From a virus, in the IMG/VR virus record IMGVR_UViG_3300043436_005124, positions 1 to 45,700 of that record: a DNA stretch of 45,700 nucleotides. One strand, written 5' to 3'. A model generated the notes under the pieces. That model did not search any database. It saw only the letters and a program-made list of their open reading frames with translations, and had not been told where the DNA came from. The position numbers and the translations under genes are program-made. Shown here piece by piece: positions 43,125 to 45,700 of this stretch. Positions within the stretch are counted from its first letter, which is position 1; each line of letters begins with the position of its first letter.

Positions 43125-44659
43125 GCTTTTTTTTTGGACTGATCAACTAGGATGTACTGATTCTTTAGAGCATTAACGTTCTTTTCAATTGACATTCTAA
43201 GTTCGTTTAATTTCTCTTTATTATCAGCAGAGATTGTTGTATCTGATAAAGCTTCATTGATTTGAGAAATAGTTTTTTCTAATTTCTCTAAGTTCGCTTC
43301 AATCACTGATTTCTCTGAATTAAGTTCCTTGATTTTAGCATCTCTTTCTTCTAATTGAATTGAATATAGTTCGCTAACATCATACTTGAAATTCTCCATT
43401 ACGTAATTGTGGAAAGTTAAGTCCTTCATCTTCTTAAGAATACGAGTGTCTCCTAATTTTTCAAAAACGAAAATATTTTCGCCAAGATTCAAAACGATTG
43501 AATTTCTTCCAAGTCTTTCGTTGATGATTGTTTTGCCGAATTCGATATTAACAATAAGATCTAAATTATCAAAGATCTTGGTAAGAGCTCTACGGATGTC
43601 AAGTGATTCCATTACGAAAAGTTCGGTCAATCTAACGTTGTCTAAATTCTCAACAACTGCACCATTCAACTTAAGGTTTAATGTGCCGTTCTCGTTAATT
43701 CCGAATGCAACAGTTATATTATTACCTTTGGCAACGATATCTGAACCTGATTCTTTAAAGTTCAAGAATCTAAAAGCTTCACAGATTTCAAAGAATTCAG
43801 GAAATTCTTGAGCATCTTCCGCTGTTACTTGAGCAGGATCCTCATTTTCTGAAACTTTAATGAATTTATTATCGATGAAAATTAATGCATCGCTTTCTGT
43901 AACCTTGTAAAAAGGAGCAACGATTGGTTTTACTTGAGCGTCACCATTGCCGATTCCCAAATTAAAGGTTCCATCAGTTTTTGCCTCTAGCATGCTTACT
44001 GTGTTAATAAGTCTACTAACTACTGGCAAATTAGCAAAAGAACGCAATTTCATTTTGATACCGTCTGACGTTTCAATTCCTTCTAATACTGCTTGCTCAA
44101 GAAGAGCGCATGCATCTTTGTAAAGAACTGGACCAGCCAATCTCATTTCAAAAACAGCATTTAATACTTCTAACTTTACACGATTGTTATTAACGTATGT
44201 TGAAAGTTCTTCCAAAATTCCAGCAACTGTTTTATCATAAGCGAACTTAGAAAGACCTTCGTACACGAAACCTAATGCTCTGTACTCTGGCATAGAATTG
44301 ACAGCTTCTTCCAATCTAGCAACAGTATGCTTGAAAACTGGATCTCCATAAGTTTCAGATTCTTTGATAGCTTGAAGTTTGATCTTTAGACCAGCTTCTT
44401 TAGCCATGTTCTGAAGACTTGCGGTTGGCTTTTCAGCCATTTTCTTAAATTTAGCAACGACTTCCTTGATGTTTTCGTTTACCATCTCAGTAGCAAATTG
44501 CTCCAGAGTTTCTAGAGAATTTTCTAAGATTTGATCAGGTGCAACACCCAACATAAGTGAATTGTTGATTGATTCAAGCACAACCTTTGCGGCAATGCTA
44601 GAATTTATGCTCGGATTAGATTTGAGCTCAGTTGTTAGTTCTTGTATGAGACCGTTCAT
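43121..44659 (-). CDS. Probable abundant virion or assembly protein, 512 aa
   Basis: Begins MNGLIQELTTELKSNPSINS with no capsid-targeting leader. Helical N-terminal half, a beta-rich centre (FNLGIGNGDAQVKPIVAPFY; ALIFIDNKFIKVSEN; TVAFGINENGTLNLKLNGAV), and a C-terminal coiled coil (LEERDAKIKELNSEKSVIEA...). No family recognised. Three late-promoter motifs are stacked upstream, more than for any other gene here, which suggests high late expression as for structural or scaffold proteins. Confidence 0.62.
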   Translation of the reverse strand: MNGLIQELTTELKSNPSINSSIAAKVVLESINNSLMLGVAPDQILENSLETLEQFATEMVNENIKEVVAKFKKMAEKPTASLQNMAKEAGLKIKLQAIKESETYGDPVFKHTVARLEEAVNSMPEYRALGFVYEGLSKFAYDKTVAGILEELSTYVNNNRVKLEVLNAVFEMRLAGPVLYKDACALLEQAVLEGIETSDGIKMKLRSFANLPVVSRLINTVSMLEAKTDGTFNLGIGNGDAQVKPIVAPFYKVTESDALIFIDNKFIKVSENEDPAQVTAEDAQEFPEFFEICEAFRFLNFKESGSDIVAKGNNITVAFGINENGTLNLKLNGAVVENLDNVRLTELFVMESLDIRRALTKIFDNLDLIVNIEFGKTIINERLGRNSIVLNLGENIFVFEKLGDTRILKKMKDLTFHNYVMENFKYDVSELYSIQLEERDAKIKELNSEKSVIEANLEKLEKTISQINEALSDTTISADNKEKLNELRMSIEKNVNALKNQYILVDQSKKKA

Positions 44660-44680
44660 TGAAACGCTTGTCTTTTTTTA

Positions 44681-44737
44681 TTATTTATCAGCTTGTATCG
44701 CTAAGTTTATTTATCTGCAGATACTGGAGTTATTTAT
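44681..44737 (-). promoter_or_regulatory. Three tandem late-promoter motifs
   Basis: Leftward ATAAATAA at 44688-44681 (29 bases before the ATG), 44714-44707 and 44737-44730, all in a 100-base gap that holds nothing else. Confidence 0.65.
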
Positions 44738-44764
44738 TCATCAGAGCTAATCTAAGTGAATTGG

Positions 44765-45697
44765 TTATCTTCGTGGCCCTCCTCCTGCATTTGGATTTCT
44801 TGGACCTTGCGATCTGCGAGTAGTCGTAGGAACCGGGTCCTCTTGGATGATATTCACTAGACTAACGTTTTCAGTGTCAACGTTTACGAATACTACGTCA
44901 GCATAAGGATTCAATTGTCCAGCAATTGGATTTATTGACCTAATCGTCTCTAGTTGAGGAGCTTCGACCGCTGGCCCTAAAAAGCTTCTGCTGCTTGTGA
45001 GTCGTTTATTTAGAGCAGCATTAGTTGTCTCTAGCGAGGAGATCTTCTCCCTCAGTTCAGAAATAATCGTTTGAGGATCATTTAGAAGTGCATTTTGAGC
45101 GGCTTCATTTGCTCTTAACACCGTTGAGTATTGTGATGAAGGTAACCATCGACCTGTATACAATAAGGTTTCAGTACCATCCTCACCAATTAAAGAAATA
45201 AACATTGTTGTGTCGGTTGACTCAAGAATTTTCTTTGCCTGATCCTTAGGTATTCTGAATGCCAATTGACCTTTACTAGGATCTACGTAAGCAGGATCAG
45301 TAAGTCCGTTATAAACAAATTTCGAATCTGACCCAAATGTCAATGTGAATGTTGAATTATTGTTCAAGTTAGCCGGAGTTTGAATCGCTGGATTTATCGG
45401 ATTCTTTTCATATACTGTGATCTTAAAAAAGTTATCAGTCGGATCGATTGGAATAATTAATTCTCCCTGTCCAAAAATAACCTCCATTGAACCGTCTCCG
45501 TATTTGAGTAGAGCATTCTTTTGACTTATTTGAATGTTCGCCTGTTTATAAAATACTGGAACTCCAACCTTAACCTCTTTTTCTATCACAGTAGGAGCAG
45601 CGACCATTTGAGAAGTCGCAGCTGCTGGTGCTTTACCTCCAGTAAATAAGTTAGAGATTTCAAGGTTCTTTTGAATGATTCTATTGTAAACCTTCAT
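44765..45697 (-). CDS. Probable virion protein, 310 aa
   Basis: MKVYNRIIQKNLEISNLFTG then a Pro/Ala-rich linker and a beta-rich body (VGVPVFYKQANIQISQKNAL; FGQGELIIPIDPTDNFFKIT). A coiled coil follows near residue 210 (IISELREKISSLETTNAALN), and the C-terminus is Arg/Gly/Pro-rich and disordered (TTRRSQGPRNPNAGGGPRR). No family recognised; fibre- or baseplate-associated architecture is plausible. The start lies 3 bases inside the window, so its promoter is not visible. Confidence 0.6.
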   Translation of the reverse strand: MKVYNRIIQKNLEISNLFTGGKAPAAATSQMVAAPTVIEKEVKVGVPVFYKQANIQISQKNALLKYGDGSMEVIFGQGELIIPIDPTDNFFKITVYEKNPINPAIQTPANLNNNSTFTLTFGSDSKFVYNGLTDPAYVDPSKGQLAFRIPKDQAKKILESTDTTMFISLIGEDGTETLLYTGRWLPSSQYSTVLRANEAAQNALLNDPQTIISELREKISSLETTNAALNKRLTSSRSFLGPAVEAPQLETIRSINPIAGQLNPYADVVFVNVDTENVSLVNIIQEDPVPTTTRRSQGPRNPNAGGGPRR

Positions 45698-45700
45698 TGA

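Noticed and set aside
1-45700. Insertion sequences, integrase, attachment sites, tRNA genes
   Set aside because: No transposase or integrase motif, no target-site duplications and no tRNA consensus were seen; consistent with a lytic phage segment.

Overview
The window looks like part of a large lytic, T4-like tailed-phage genome whose host is a member of Bacteroidota, probably a flavobacterium. Host evidence: leftward early promoters carry a TATATTTG/TATATTTA -7 box, usually with a TTTG-like -33 box, as the Bacteroidota primary sigma uses. Start codons mostly lack a Shine-Dalgarno sequence. The ssDNA-binding protein (DUF3127 type), thymidylate synthase and ribosomal protein bS21 are of Bacteroidota type. 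Phage evidence: ATP-dependent DNA ligase, GMP-kinase-like enzyme, ssDNA-binding protein, a phage sigma factor, T4-like late-promoter motifs (ATAAATAA), and many virion-type proteins with a T4-like prohead-targeting leader. No terminase, portal or major capsid gene lies in the window, so the T4-like assignment is an inference.

Layout. (1) 1-7990: a leftward early arm of about 25 very small genes (22-170 aa). Many have their own near-identical 50-bp promoter and intrinsic terminator. It includes a sigma-70 family gene, a mini WD40-like protein, zinc-ribbon proteins, tiny membrane proteins and a possible structured RNA. (2) 7988-8623: a non-coding, very GC-rich stretch between diverging transcription units with three 12-bp iteron-like repeats and three 20-bp repeats; a candidate origin or control locus. 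(3) 8624-28824: rightward late genes, mostly virion cargo with the N-terminal leader, interleaved with leftward genes. The leftward genes encode secreted enzymes (CAP, NlpC/P60), a flavodoxin-like reductase, an HDAC-family deacetylase, a RecB-like nuclease, thymidylate synthase and an Fpg-type glycosylase; a secreted DRGH nuclease runs rightward. (4) 28844-34913: a leftward replication/repair operon (ligase, GMP kinase, ssDNA-binding protein, exonuclease, UV-damage endonuclease) with a membrane-anchored tyrosinase in its middle. (5) 34977-40492: leftward cargo genes plus bS21 and a Nudix hydrolase that carries the leader. (6) 40537-45697: a glycosyltransferase-like protein, an MBD4-like DNA glycosylase, an FkbM methyltransferase, and probable structural genes behind three stacked late-promoter motifs.

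The strongest unexplained signal is a set of 13 proteins that share an N-terminus of the type K-[ST]-[FY]-x-x-[FW]-[LI]-x-E. This resembles the capsid-targeting sequence of T4 internal proteins, which is cut by the prohead protease. Their bodies include a Nudix hydrolase, an HExxH metalloprotease, an M15/lysozyme-like wall hydrolase, peptidoglycan-binding and OmpA-like domains and a possible acetyltransferase. This suggests a large enzyme payload carried in the capsid and delivered with the DNA. Other notable items are the phage tyrosinase, the HDAC-like deacetylase, phage bS21 and three different base- or UV-damage repair enzymes.
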